Positions 1-8,855 of a stretch of DNA of 27,388 bases are shown here, piece after piece. Source of the DNA: Saprospiraceae bacterium UBA7687. GTDB taxonomy: Bacteria > Bacteroidota > Bacteroidia > Chitinophagales > Saprospiraceae. Position 1 is the first letter of the stretch. Every line of letters starts with the position of its first letter. The position numbers were made by a program, and so were the translations under genes. The notes beneath the pieces are model-generated. The model saw only the letters and a list, made by a program, of their open reading frames with translations. It ran no database searches and had not been told where the DNA came from. The stretch is from contig DLGT01000058.1 of assembly GCA_002482845.1 (NCBI GenBank), forward strand, positions 1 to 27,388. The letters are read 5' to 3'.

Positions 1-191
1 TTACAGAAGCCATAAAGTCGGGTCATATCGAGATCTTGGATCAGATGGGTCGCAAAGTGACAAGTATTTCCATTATGCAGGAAAAGAATGTGGTAGATAT
101 ATCTTTTTTGGCTACAGGCATGTATTTTGTATCGATTACGGATAGAGAAGGCAGAAGAATAAGTAAAACAAAGAAATTGGTGAAGATGTAG
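1..191 (+). CDS. 3' end of a T9SS-secreted protein (type A sorting domain)
   Basis: Only the last 62 codons are inside the window (frame starting at base 3, stop TAG at 189-191). The reading gives a short beta-rich stretch with the pattern 'ILDQMGRKV ... VDISFLATGMYFVSI ... KKLVKM'. This is the usual layout of the type A C-terminal sorting domain of the Bacteroidota type IX secretion system: a G-K/R turn, then 'L.TG.Y.v.i', then a basic tail. The family role is to route the protein through the outer membrane, where the tail is removed. The function of the rest of the protein cannot be seen. It converges on the next gene and shares its terminator. Confidence 0.8.
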   Translation, partial: TEAIKSGHIEILDQMGRKVTSISIMQEKNVVDISFLATGMYFVSITDREGRRISKTKKLVKM

Positions 192-210
192 CACTTGTTT
201 AATTGTACAA

Positions 211-240
211 AAAGCCATCAGAATATATCCTGATGGCTTT
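211..240. terminator. Bidirectional intrinsic terminator between convergent genes
   Basis: A perfect 11-bp stem (211-221 paired with 230-240) closes an 8-nt loop. The stem starts with AAA and ends with TTT, so each strand gives a GC-containing hairpin followed by U residues. It lies 20 nt after the stop of the partial gene and 23 nt from the stop of the convergent minus-strand gene, where a shared terminator is expected. Confidence 0.85.
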
Positions 241-263
241 CACTATTGAAATGTTATGGGTTA

Positions 264-1304
264 TTATTGTTTATAAATCTTTTCGTTTTGGTTGATGCCG
301 CCACCGCGAACATTTACAAAATATAAACCTGTGTTTAGATCAGACATGTCCATGATGAATGTGTTTTCTGAATTTCCTAATGCACTACCCACTTCTGATT
401 TCCATATTTTTCCGGTGATATCCATGACAGTATAGACTACCTTATCATCAAACTCAGGTTGGAATTGAATCTCTATAAAACTTGACGTAGGATTGGGATG
501 GATAGCATGTATTAAACCCACTCCTTTATGTCGTTGTAAAGAAACTACTTTAGAGAATTGCTCTTTTCCATCGAAGTCAATAGAATGAATTCTGTAGAAA
601 GATGTGTTGTAAGGGTGATTATCATAAACTTCATATGTGGTTGTTTCTTTTGTATTGGTACCACTTACTTCGCCCACAACCTCCCAACCTGAAATGCCGT
701 CTTTGCTTCGGTTTACCATTTGCACGTAATTGTTAACTTCAGAGACCGTCGTCCATGTGATCTTGTTGTTTTTACCCGTGTTAATTGCAGATAGATCTGT
801 TAATTCGATAGGCAAAACAATGCCTTCTGGACATGCGGTGAATTCGAAGCTCCCAGCAGTAACTAGCACACCCACTGGAGGAGATAGAAAGGTTAGGAAT
901 GACTCTATGGTAATGCAGCCAGCGAGATCGGCCGTCACTTCTAACATCATTTCTTGTAAATTTGAATTACTACCACCAGAAACAGGACCACACAATCCAG
1001 GTGTATTGTCAACGAATGGGGTCAAAATTATCTCGCCATTAATATAAAAGGCTAAATCTGAACATTGACTATCACCCAAAGTTATAGCAGCAAAATCTGT
1101 CCATTGCAAACCCACAATGTTCCCACTTGATGGAAATCCGCAAAGTGTGACGGATGAATTGCCAGAATCACCAATGCCTCCATTCGCACTCCAACCCACA
1201 ATAGATGATGTAACTATAACGGGTGCATTTCCATCACAAGTTTGTGCATTTATGCTCAGGCTAAAAAATGATGTACATAAAATAACTAGTAAAAAACTTC
1301 TCAT
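264..1304 (-). CDS. Secreted T9SS cargo protein with type A sorting domain, function unknown
   Basis: An upstream ATG at 1340 is in frame, but the ATG at 1304 places a textbook signal peptide (MRSFLLVILCTSFFSLSINA) at the N-terminus, so I prefer a 346-residue product. Roughly the first 155 residues after the signal are Cys- and Gly-rich beta-sandwich-like sequence with no family I recognise. Then comes the 'LPIELTDLSA...ITWTT.SE.NN...RS.DG' module ending 'YRIHSIDFDGKEQFS', which is common just before T9SS tails. The C-terminal ~75 residues ('HPNPTSSFIEIQF ... DLNTGLYFVNV') are a type A sorting domain. It is therefore exported and attached to or released from the surface; ligand or activity is unknown. 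It ends at a shared bidirectional terminator. Confidence 0.85.
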   Translation of the reverse strand: MRSFLLVILCTSFFSLSINAQTCDGNAPVIVTSSIVGWSANGGIGDSGNSSVTLCGFPSSGNIVGLQWTDFAAITLGDSQCSDLAFYINGEIILTPFVDNTPGLCGPVSGGSNSNLQEMMLEVTADLAGCITIESFLTFLSPPVGVLVTAGSFEFTACPEGIVLPIELTDLSAINTGKNNKITWTTVSEVNNYVQMVNRSKDGISGWEVVGEVSGTNTKETTTYEVYDNHPYNTSFYRIHSIDFDGKEQFSKVVSLQRHKGVGLIHAIHPNPTSSFIEIQFQPEFDDKVVYTVMDITGKIWKSEVGSALGNSENTFIMDMSDLNTGLYFVNVRGGGINQNEKIYKQ

Positions 1305-1729
1305 AAAAATTAAATTAAAAGTTAATAAATTATCCCGCATTATGCATTAGAAAATCTATTACTACATGAAATGACTTCAGAATATGGCGCTGCGCTTACT
1401 TTCGCGCAATCACCATAGTAGTGACTATGGCTCAATCACGAAAATACTTATTTTATTGTCATTTCAACTCTCACAACGAAGATCTAACGCAAAATGCGTG
1501 ATTATAAAATACTGGTTATGATATAAGAGAGAAGTCGAGATAGTAGATATTGATTTTTAAGTATAAAATCTAATAGTTAAAATCGGATTGATTTTAAACA
1601 TTGAGTAAATTACAAAATGGAATTTGAAGTAAAGGTATACATGAAGATTACAAAGATAAGGTATTTTTTTTAAATTGTTGAATAAATAGGTTATTTAATT
1701 TGGATTTAATTCGATTTGCAGCATAAAAA
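1305..1729. other. AT-rich intergenic region
   Basis: No convincing gene is present. The region must hold the promoter of the minus-strand gene at 264-1304, but I see no clean TAnnTTTG element. It contains the nested inverted repeat described separately (1367-1466) and a second 8-bp hairpin with 5-nt loop at 1577-1597 (TTAAAATC / GATTTTAA), which has no U-tract and could be an operator or chance in AT-rich DNA. Confidence 0.5.
1367..1466. repeat. Nested inverted repeat, REP/MITE-like
   Basis: A 9-bp perfect inverted repeat (TGAAATGAC at 1367-1375, GTCATTTCA at 1458-1466) bounds about 100 bp. In its centre is a 7-bp hairpin (CCATAGT 1413-1419, ACTATGG 1424-1430), with related AATCAC and TCAATCAC flanks on either side. 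The segment is richer in G+C than its surroundings. The architecture resembles small dispersed palindromic elements, but there is only one copy here, so mobility is inference. Confidence 0.4.
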
Positions 1730-1762
1730 AAGCCTTCTGTCACGTAACGCAACAGAAGGCTT
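1730..1762 (-). terminator. Intrinsic terminator of the LytTR gene
   Basis: An 11-bp perfect stem (1730-1740 paired with 1752-1762) with an 11-nt loop is followed on the minus strand by a run of seven T. It begins 21 nt after the stop codon of the LytTR gene and ends that transcription unit. Confidence 0.85.
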
Positions 1763-1782
1763 CAGTTCTAATTATTTCAAAT

Positions 1783-2232
1783 TTACTGTCTAAGGCCCAT
1801 CAATAATTGACGTCCTTGTTCCGTGTAATATGCAATGATGTCACCATCTAGCACAAGCTTTCTTGTCTTGGGTTCGAAAGTATTAATCTTACGACCATTG
1901 ACAATATATGACTTATGTACCCTGTACAAAAATGATGCATTACATTTTTCTTCCCAATATTTTAGGGTTTTGGATGTAAACATACTTTCTCCGTTACTCA
2001 AGTAGATGGTGGAGTAATTACTGTCTGCTTTAATTAAGACAATATCCGATACTTTGATGAATTGGCTTAACCCTTTTGAGCTGACAATAATTCCTTTTTC
2101 TAGCGCTCCGTTACTTCCTTGATTCACCTTTGCAAGTCTAGAAGTAAGGTCATCGACGATATCATTGAGTCTGTCCACCTCCATTTTGAGGGAGACATAA
2201 TCATTGATGGGAACCATTTTTATACTTTTCAT
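1783..2232 (-). CDS. Stand-alone LytTR-family DNA-binding regulator
   Basis: 149 residues. Residues ~10-40 form a probable short coiled coil (MEVDRLNDIVDDLTSRLAKV). Residues ~48-149 match the LytTR fold: 'ISDIVLIKADSNYSTIYL' type strand, 'TLKYWEEK', 'FLYRVHKSYIVN..KI' and a final 'GRQLLMGL'. LytTR domains bind DNA through beta strands and usually follow a response-receiver domain; none is present here, so phosphorylation is unlikely and the coiled coil may mediate dimerisation. Its start is 34 nt after the stop of the giant surface-protein gene on the same strand, and a strong terminator follows, so the two probably form one transcript. It may autoregulate the pair; that is inference. ATG at 2217 is an alternative start. 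Confidence 0.85.
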   Translation of the reverse strand: MKSIKMVPINDYVSLKMEVDRLNDIVDDLTSRLAKVNQGSNGALEKGIIVSSKGLSQFIKVSDIVLIKADSNYSTIYLSNGESMFTSKTLKYWEEKCNASFLYRVHKSYIVNGRKINTFEPKTRKLVLDGDIIAYYTEQGRQLLMGLRQ

Positions 2233-2266
2233 ATCTACGATATTTATATGATCATGAAAAGATTAA

Positions 2267-5200
2267 TTATTGTTTACCTACTGTAGTACCTGTGATGGAA
2301 ACATCTCCTGCACCTGTAAATGTTGCTGATCCGCTAGATTTTACGTCTACATTTTGCAAAGTCAATGTTTTGGTGGCATCTATACTAACACCTGCTGCAG
2401 GAACCGTGATCTCAGGTCTTGAAGCTGAGCTTAGTCCTTGGATGGTCACACTTTTGGTAATGTTGAGTGGAGTGGTAAGTACTGTGGCTGCTGTTGTTGG
2501 TTGGTCGTAGGTGATGGTACCACCTTCGCCTAAACATTCGATGGCTGCCCTTAAAGTTCCTGCTCCACTATCAGCTGAACTCGATACAATGGCGCTGGTC
2601 GCAAATTGAACATTCACTGAAGCTGTATTGGCACAGCCTGTATTACTATCTGTGACAGACAAATTATACAAAGTATTAACTAATGGAGCTATGCCAGTTG
2701 GGTTTTGACTCATCGATGTAAAACCAGAAGGAGTCGATGTCCAGCTGTAGCTCAACATTGCTGGAGTTGTTATTGAAATATCATCTAGGTTAATAAAAAA
2801 TTCGTCTGCGTCAGAGTAAGCATTCCAAGCAAAATAGTAAACACCAGTTGTTACCGGAGTGAATGTTGCTGTTTGCTCGGTATAGGTTGCTGTTTGAATG
2901 GTTCCCAAGTCTTGAATTACAGTTGTTTGGCCTAAAATCGTTGCATCAGATCCAACAGTAACTTTTAATTTTTCTGGAAAGCCTGAAGAAGTTCTGTACC
3001 ATGAAGAAATCGTATAAGTCACCCCTGCTGTAAGATTTTGCCCTGTGGTAAATAGCCAAGTATTAGCAGGGTTTAATGAGTTGTAGGTATACTGTGCAGC
3101 TCGTGTCCCTGTTCTAGCACTACCAGAAAGTGACAATGGGAATGTCCAATTGTTTCCAGTGCCACCGTTTACAACTGACCATCCCGATGGAAGACCACTT
3201 TCGAAACTTTCACTTAATAGTACTGTATTTGGATTAGCGTCACCAAGTAAATTAGTTGATCCTCCTACGCAAATAGTTGCTGGTGAAGCGTTAGCTGTTA
3301 CATTTGAAGGTCCTGAGACAACATTAACTGATACCGAAGCGGTAGATGAGCAAGCTATTCCCAGATCTGTAGCAGTTACTACGTATGATGTGGACGATGA
3401 TGGTGATACTAAATGCGAAGCACCTACTAAACTACCAGGATTCCATTGATAAGTGTAATTTGGATTTGCGCTTGTTGCTGATATGGTTGTACTCGTATTT
3501 TGGCAAATAGTCGTCATTGTTGCAGAAGCACTTACTGAAGGACAAGCATTCACTGTCAATACACCACTAACATTATTAGATCCATCCCAAATACCACCAC
3601 CACTTGCTTTATAACCTCCATATACAAATGGACCACCACTTAATTGGTATCTATATGCATAATAATAGGTACCTGGAGTTAATGTATTAGCCGGGATTGT
3701 TCCAATAAATTCATCATTATTACCTACTTGTACATTGAATGTTGCAGGAATCCAATTTGTCCATGTATTGGGATCAGTATCTGCGTTATTATATCCCAAC
3801 CAAGCCAAAACTCCTGTTCCTTGACCTGCACCTTCTGTTACACCAGGCTCATAAGTTTGACCATAAGTATCAAATGCATTTGTCGTATAAATGGTTCCTG
3901 AACCTGGGAATTGAAGATTGCCCCAGTCAACCGCATCTGTTGGAGTCAACTCAATTGTAAAATTATCTATAAAGAAATCAATATCTGCATCTCCGTTTGT
4001 TGCACCTTCTACTGCTCTAAATGCAAACCTAACTGTTTGGCCGTTGTATGCTGATATATCAGTAATGTCAACTTGCCCCAAATGGGAAGGGACATTGGTG
4101 CTATTATATGTTTTTAAAACAGTCCAGTTTGTTGTTCCATTAGAAACTACTAATTCTACAAAGTCATCAGTTTCCCATGGAGTTGTTGGGGCTGTTGTAG
4201 CTCCAAATTGTGTGGCACCTACATTGTATTTTACTCTATACCCACTTGCTGGAATTGTATAAAATGGAGAAATTAACCAGTCGGAATCCGCCGAACTGAA
4301 TATATTTATAACTGCGGCCCCTGTCGATCCTGAGTTTAAAAAACCGTCTGATGTCCATGAACTGATCGATGATGCGATAACGCTTGGACCAGCGGTAAGA
4401 TCACCTAGATCCCCTTCCTTCCAGCAAGTACTAGGTAAATAAGTGGTAAAAGGTTCAGTTACTGGGAAACTTGTTGTGGCATTACACTCAGTTGTTACTG
4501 TCAAAATGGAAGAAGGATCACTGATACATCCAGCTAAATCTGCTCTTACTCTCATGTAATAAGTTGTGTTTCCTGAAAGACCTGTTACAGGTGTAGATAA
4601 AAGCATACCAACATTCAGTCCATTGTACACACCAACAAAATTTGTAAATCCTAAATCAGTTGCTACATAGATTAAATAATTTACCCCAGGCGTACTTGAA
4701 GCTGTCCAACTTGCAGTAAATGACGTTATACCGACTGCACTTGCTGTGGGAGTACCAGGTATTGCTGTAGTTGCTGCACAAGTTGTGACCGATGCTTTTA
4801 GTGGTGAGCTGATTAAATACACAGGACCATTGCATGCGGAATTATTGTAACTATATATGTAATAATCATAGGTTGTTCCTGGGCTTAGTCCAGAATCATT
4901 AAAAGTGACTATTGGAGAAGTCAAAACACCTCTGACCATACCAGCTCCCAAGGTGGAACCTAAAGTGTATTGAGTGAAATCCACTGGGTCAGTAACTGAT
5001 GCCAGGTTTGGATATCTCACTACTAAATAATGACTAGGGTTGCTATTTGCAGCAGTGAATGTTCCCGTAAGTGACGCACCACCCAAATTACTGAATGTAA
5101 GTCCAGTTGGTTGGTTTGTTGGTACAGTACATGGTGTTATATCCCCATATGCAAAGTACCCACTATAAGACGCTACAAGGATTGAAGTTGCAGTTGTCAA

Positions 5201-8200
5201 TGTTGTTGGAGGACCAGCAGAATATGTACTGACTGGAACAATGCTACCATAAGCGCCGCTTGCCGTTGCGGATTGTAATATTTTATTACTAGCCAAGATG
5301 GCTCCATCTGTCAACCTTATAAAACTATTAGTTAAATTTGCAGAACCAGAAATTGGCAGAGCTTCCCATCTTGTAGATGACAAAGTACTTACACCACTGC
5401 CAAATGTACCTGAATTGGTTGTGAAAGCCTCACCTTTGAAAATAATAGGACCTCCAGCATTTGTGGTCGGGTCCACATGAATAGGTAAGTAAGAAGATGT
5501 CGCAGATTTTCCGACAGGAAATAGAGTAGTAGCATTGTAAGTACCTGAAGCCGTTCTGCTTGCAGCAAATGTTCTGGCAAAAGGTCCGTTTATATAAGCG
5601 GTAGCACTGCCTCCTGAAAGGGTACCTGCTACTGTAGTTGTACCTAATCTTAATATATTTGTCGATGTAGTATTTAAAATACCTTGTGTCAAAGTCAATG
5701 TACCTGATACTGTTAGTGGTGAATTTAAAGTCACACCCAATGTATTAGAATTCACCACTAAGAATAAGTTCAAGTTAGCAGTTGGTGAGGCAGCTAAATT
5801 AGAAATGTTTCCATCATTAGTTATAGATTGTGCTATTGTGCTTGGCCCAAATGTTAGAGATGAACCTGTATTAGAAGTAATCAACGCCATCGCCAGCCCT
5901 CCAGTTGTTGCACCTGTATTAATAAAGGTACCTGTGTTTTCTACAGAAAGATTACCACCAACAATTAAACTTGATGCAAAATTTAATGTGCTATTGGCTT
6001 TAATAGTAACATTTCCTACGGCAGCTAATTGGTAAATACTTGAAACTATTCTATTTGTTCCAGTCCCTCCATTAATCTCAATATTACCGAAAGATAAATA
6101 TGCGCTTGATGTCCATGGATCAATCCTGAATCCCACAACATTTCCACCTGGATCGGTCGAGACTCCATTTCCTAATCTCAGGGTATGGTTTGTTGTTGAA
6201 GTTTGAACACCAGTTGTGGCGTTACTATATCCTATCACATTGGATGCAGTTGCGTTTGCGTGAGGATCTACAACAGTAAGTGTTCCTCCTGTTAAATTAA
6301 TACCACTGTTAAGTTGATTAAACTGAAGAAGTGCAACTCCAGATGCTACTGAATTAGCAGCAACACCGGCATCATTCCCATCAATATTAATGTTTCCACC
6401 ATTTTGATTAAAAGTGGATCCTAAGTTACTCACTACGTTACCATTAACATTTAAGATACCTCCACTTACCGTTAGAGTACCATTATTGGTTAATGCGCTA
6501 TTGTTTAAAGTACAACCTACTGTAAGGTCGCCAGAAGCTACAGTCAGCGTTCCACCTGAATTTATTGTCACATTTTTAGATACATTGGCTGCTGAATTAA
6601 CTGTTATATTATGCCCTGTCAAAATTGTGACCACATCTGAACAAGTAGGCACTGTGCCTTTATTCCATTTAGTAGGATCATTCCAGTTACCTGTTGCAAC
6701 GGATAAAAAAGGAACATCTGCTGCGTTTATACCCATATATAAAGATCCAGCAGTCAATTGTGCAGTAGACAAGCCTGTTCTTTGGGCACCAGGAGTTGTA
6801 GTACCATTTTGATGTGTACCTACTGTAGCTGCGGCATTCATCACACGACTATTTCCGTTTGAAGGAAAGTATGCTGTTTGAGCAAGCAAAACGACAATAT
6901 GCGTACCTGCATGAGAATATGGCGTTGATTCAGTTGATACTAACCAACTACCATCATATCTATCTGTTATTGTATATGCTCCATCAGAAACTGATAATCC
7001 AGTTGTCATAGTATTTGCATCAATGTATGTTACCGAAAGTTCACCAGCAACATTACCAACTATAGAACCTGCTCTAGAAATATAAGCGGCTCTATTCTGT
7101 CCTAGCGTATTAATAAATGGGTACCTACTAGTTGCATTAGTGGGGTCGCTACCCGCGGTTATTGCAGTTCCAGTTGCTGCAGTTGTCCACCATCTGGAAA
7201 ATTTGCCCCCAGAAAGAAATCCAGATCCTACTGGAGCAGTTAAAGTATTTCCAGCTGCAGAATTTCCAAAGGTTATTTTATTTGAGTTTAAATTTATACG
7301 TGCTCCAGTTAAATTTAGATTATATGCTACCTTTATATTGTTAAAATTCCAGATGATATTTGGGATGGATGTATTTGTATTAGAGCAAGTTAAATTCCTT
7401 ATAACACTAGTATTAAATGACCCAACTCCACCGATAGTTTGAACATTCGTTCCATTTAGAGTTAAATTACCAGCGGTTGTGGTACCGACAGAAATGTCAA
7501 TAGTTCCATCATTAGTAATATTACCTGCTACACTAAGTGTTTTACCTGTACTACCTTGAAAAACATTAAAACTACCACCTGCATTTATTGTCAAATTTCC
7601 GTTAACATTAAATGATGAAGGAGTTGCACCATATTGTAAAATACCATTTACAACTAAATTGCCAATAGCTAAACTTGATGCATTAATTGTGACCGTATGA
7701 CCAGTTGAGATTGTAGCATTATCTAATGAAGTTGGTGCAATGCCACCTATCCAAGTTGAACCCACGTTCCAATCACCAGATGTCGCAGATATAAAGTTAC
7801 CAGGAACGTCTGAAATCAAAGAAATATTATCTATAGCTGCTGGTGGTTGAGTACCACCAGTTTCGTTTTTCCAAGAAAATATTAATCTAAAAGTAGTCCC
7901 AGCTAATGCTGCTGGTAAGGAGTAAGTTGCTGTCTGTACACCTGAAATGAGACTACCATTTCCAAGGTAAGTTGCACCACTTATTGCAGATGGGACATTC
8001 GTATTTCCACTGCCAGGATGGGTGTTTGATCCTGAAGGCATAACAGTTGTTGGAGCGGTAAATACTTGCCATATATCCCATGTGTCTTCTCCTTGTTGTC
8101 TCCAATTGAAAGTAAGAATGATTTTTGTTTCTCCTGCAGGAACAGTAACGTCTCTCCAAAAGAAGTTTGTGGCGTTGTTAGTTGGGGTATAGGCATTAGT

Positions 8201-8464
8201 AGTGCCACCATCATTTGTAATGTATGCACTATTTCCAGTAATTAGTCCGTCGCTTATAACCGAACCGACAAACCAAGGGTTATTCGTGCCGCTTGATTCT
8301 GACCACCCGTTTGCTACAAATGTAGATCCATTCTCAAATCCTCCATTTCCACTTGGACTTATCAAAGTAGTTTGTGCTGACAAACTAGAGAAGGAAAAAA
8401 ATACTCCGATGATCAATAAATTAAGCCATCCGGACTTAAATAAAAATAAGTTTACATTTCTCAT
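2267..8464 (-). CDS. Giant secreted modular surface protein (2065 aa)
   Basis: An in-frame ATG exists at 8530, but ATG 8464 gives a clean signal peptide (FFSFSSLSAQ, cleavage near residue 30). Modules read from the sequence: jelly-roll/MAM-like 40-218; 'SGDWNVGSTWIGGIAPTS' module followed by parallel-beta repeats 223-400; a second such module ('TGNWNDPTKW') 588-950; fibronectin III-like 1115-1228 and 1233-1326; cleaved-adhesin-like jelly roll 1330-1506; a Trp/Tyr-rich 'YGQTYEPGVTEGAGQG' domain 1512-1640; Ig-like 1641-1716; a second Ig-like domain 1717-1953 interrupted by another jelly roll (~1746-1900); and a 'GAGTLRAAIECLGEGG' start of a right-handed beta-helix 1955-2065. This is typical of Bacteroidota adhesins or matrix proteins. 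No catalytic motif was seen. The last residues do not look like a type A T9SS tail. It is followed by the LytTR gene. Confidence 0.85.
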   Translation of the reverse strand: MRNVNLFLFKSGWLNLLIIGVFFSFSSLSAQTTLISPSGNGGFENGSTFVANGWSESSGTNNPWFVGSVISDGLITGNSAYITNDGGTTNAYTPTNNATNFFWRDVTVPAGETKIILTFNWRQQGEDTWDIWQVFTAPTTVMPSGSNTHPGSGNTNVPSAISGATYLGNGSLISGVQTATYSLPAALAGTTFRLIFSWKNETGGTQPPAAIDNISLISDVPGNFISATSGDWNVGSTWIGGIAPTSLDNATISTGHTVTINASSLAIGNLVVNGILQYGATPSSFNVNGNLTINAGGSFNVFQGSTGKTLSVAGNITNDGTIDISVGTTTAGNLTLNGTNVQTIGGVGSFNTSVIRNLTCSNTNTSIPNIIWNFNNIKVAYNLNLTGARINLNSNKITFGNSAAGNTLTAPVGSGFLSGGKFSRWWTTAATGTAITAGSDPTNATSRYPFINTLGQNRAAYISRAGSIVGNVAGELSVTYIDANTMTTGLSVSDGAYTITDRYDGSWLVSTESTPYSHAGTHIVVLLAQTAYFPSNGNSRVMNAAATVGTHQNGTTTPGAQRTGLSTAQLTAGSLYMGINAADVPFLSVATGNWNDPTKWNKGTVPTCSDVVTILTGHNITVNSAANVSKNVTINSGGTLTVASGDLTVGCTLNNSALTNNGTLTVSGGILNVNGNVVSNLGSTFNQNGGNINIDGNDAGVAANSVASGVALLQFNQLNSGINLTGGTLTVVDPHANATASNVIGYSNATTGVQTSTTNHTLRLGNGVSTDPGGNVVGFRIDPWTSSAYLSFGNIEINGGTGTNRIVSSIYQLAAVGNVTIKANSTLNFASSLIVGGNLSVENTGTFINTGATTGGLAMALITSNTGSSLTFGPSTIAQSITNDGNISNLAASPTANLNLFLVVNSNTLGVTLNSPLTVSGTLTLTQGILNTTSTNILRLGTTTVAGTLSGGSATAYINGPFARTFAASRTASGTYNATTLFPVGKSATSSYLPIHVDPTTNAGGPIIFKGEAFTTNSGTFGSGVSTLSSTRWEALPISGSANLTNSFIRLTDGAILASNKILQSATASGAYGSIVPVSTYSAGPPTTLTTATSILVASYSGYFAYGDITPCTVPTNQPTGLTFSNLGGASLTGTFTAANSNPSHYLVVRYPNLASVTDPVDFTQYTLGSTLGAGMVRGVLTSPIVTFNDSGLSPGTTYDYYIYSYNNSACNGPVYLISSPLKASVTTCAATTAIPGTPTASAVGITSFTASWTASSTPGVNYLIYVATDLGFTNFVGVYNGLNVGMLLSTPVTGLSGNTTYYMRVRADLAGCISDPSSILTVTTECNATTSFPVTEPFTTYLPSTCWKEGDLGDLTAGPSVIASSISSWTSDGFLNSGSTGAAVINIFSSADSDWLISPFYTIPASGYRVKYNVGATQFGATTAPTTPWETDDFVELVVSNGTTNWTVLKTYNSTNVPSHLGQVDITDISAYNGQTVRFAFRAVEGATNGDADIDFFIDNFTIELTPTDAVDWGNLQFPGSGTIYTTNAFDTYGQTYEPGVTEGAGQGTGVLAWLGYNNADTDPNTWTNWIPATFNVQVGNNDEFIGTIPANTLTPGTYYYAYRYQLSGGPFVYGGYKASGGGIWDGSNNVSGVLTVNACPSVSASATMTTICQNTSTTISATSANPNYTYQWNPGSLVGASHLVSPSSSTSYVVTATDLGIACSSTASVSVNVVSGPSNVTANASPATICVGGSTNLLGDANPNTVLLSESFESGLPSGWSVVNGGTGNNWTFPLSLSGSARTGTRAAQYTYNSLNPANTWLFTTGQNLTAGVTYTISSWYRTSSGFPEKLKVTVGSDATILGQTTVIQDLGTIQTATYTEQTATFTPVTTGVYYFAWNAYSDADEFFINLDDISITTPAMLSYSWTSTPSGFTSMSQNPTGIAPLVNTLYNLSVTDSNTGCANTASVNVQFATSAIVSSSADSGAGTLRAAIECLGEGGTITYDQPTTAATVLTTPLNITKSVTIQGLSSASRPEITVPAAGVSIDATKTLTLQNVDVKSSGSATFTGAGDVSITGTTVGKQ

Positions 8465-8855
8465 GTGTTGGATTTTAATTAAAAAATAATGTGGTTTATA
8501 ATATTTGGTTCTAAATATTTTACATATCAATTATGCTTACTTTATTACAGCTTAAAGCAAGTAAAATTTGGAAAGTATAGATTTACGACGACAATGATAG
8601 GTATTTATACGGATGTCTTGTGTATAATTTCTTACAATTATTTTACAATTTCTTAACATTTGTTATATAAGGTTTATATGTAATGTATTAAAGGTTGACC
8701 TGATAAATTTTCACATATAGTGTATATTTTTAATGTATAAAATAAAATTTATCGATTTTAGTCAGACGGTAAATTTTCTTTAGTAAAAGGTCACTTTTAG
8801 TTAGTGAATGGGATATTATCTGATTGAGAAGTAAATTATAATTTTGTGGTTATTT
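8465..8855. other. AT-rich promoter region of the giant gene
   Basis: No gene is seen. The region lies upstream of the giant minus-strand gene and downstream of dnaG (also minus). It is very AT-rich, with two TTACAATTT-like copies near 8633 and 8642. The promoter of the giant gene must be here, but I could not place a convincing -33/-7 pair. No terminator hairpin for dnaG is obvious. Confidence 0.4.

Noticed and set aside
1305..1340. N-terminal extension of the T9SS protein to ATG 1340
   Set aside because: It would place 12 residues before a typical signal peptide that already starts with Met at 1304.
7953..8229. Two overlapping minus-strand ORFs of 68 and 82 codons
   Set aside because: Both are other-frame shadows of the giant surface-protein gene, which has a signal peptide and recognisable domains.
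8465..8530. N-terminal extension of the giant protein to ATG 8530
   Set aside because: It adds 22 residues ahead of a complete signal peptide starting at 8464.
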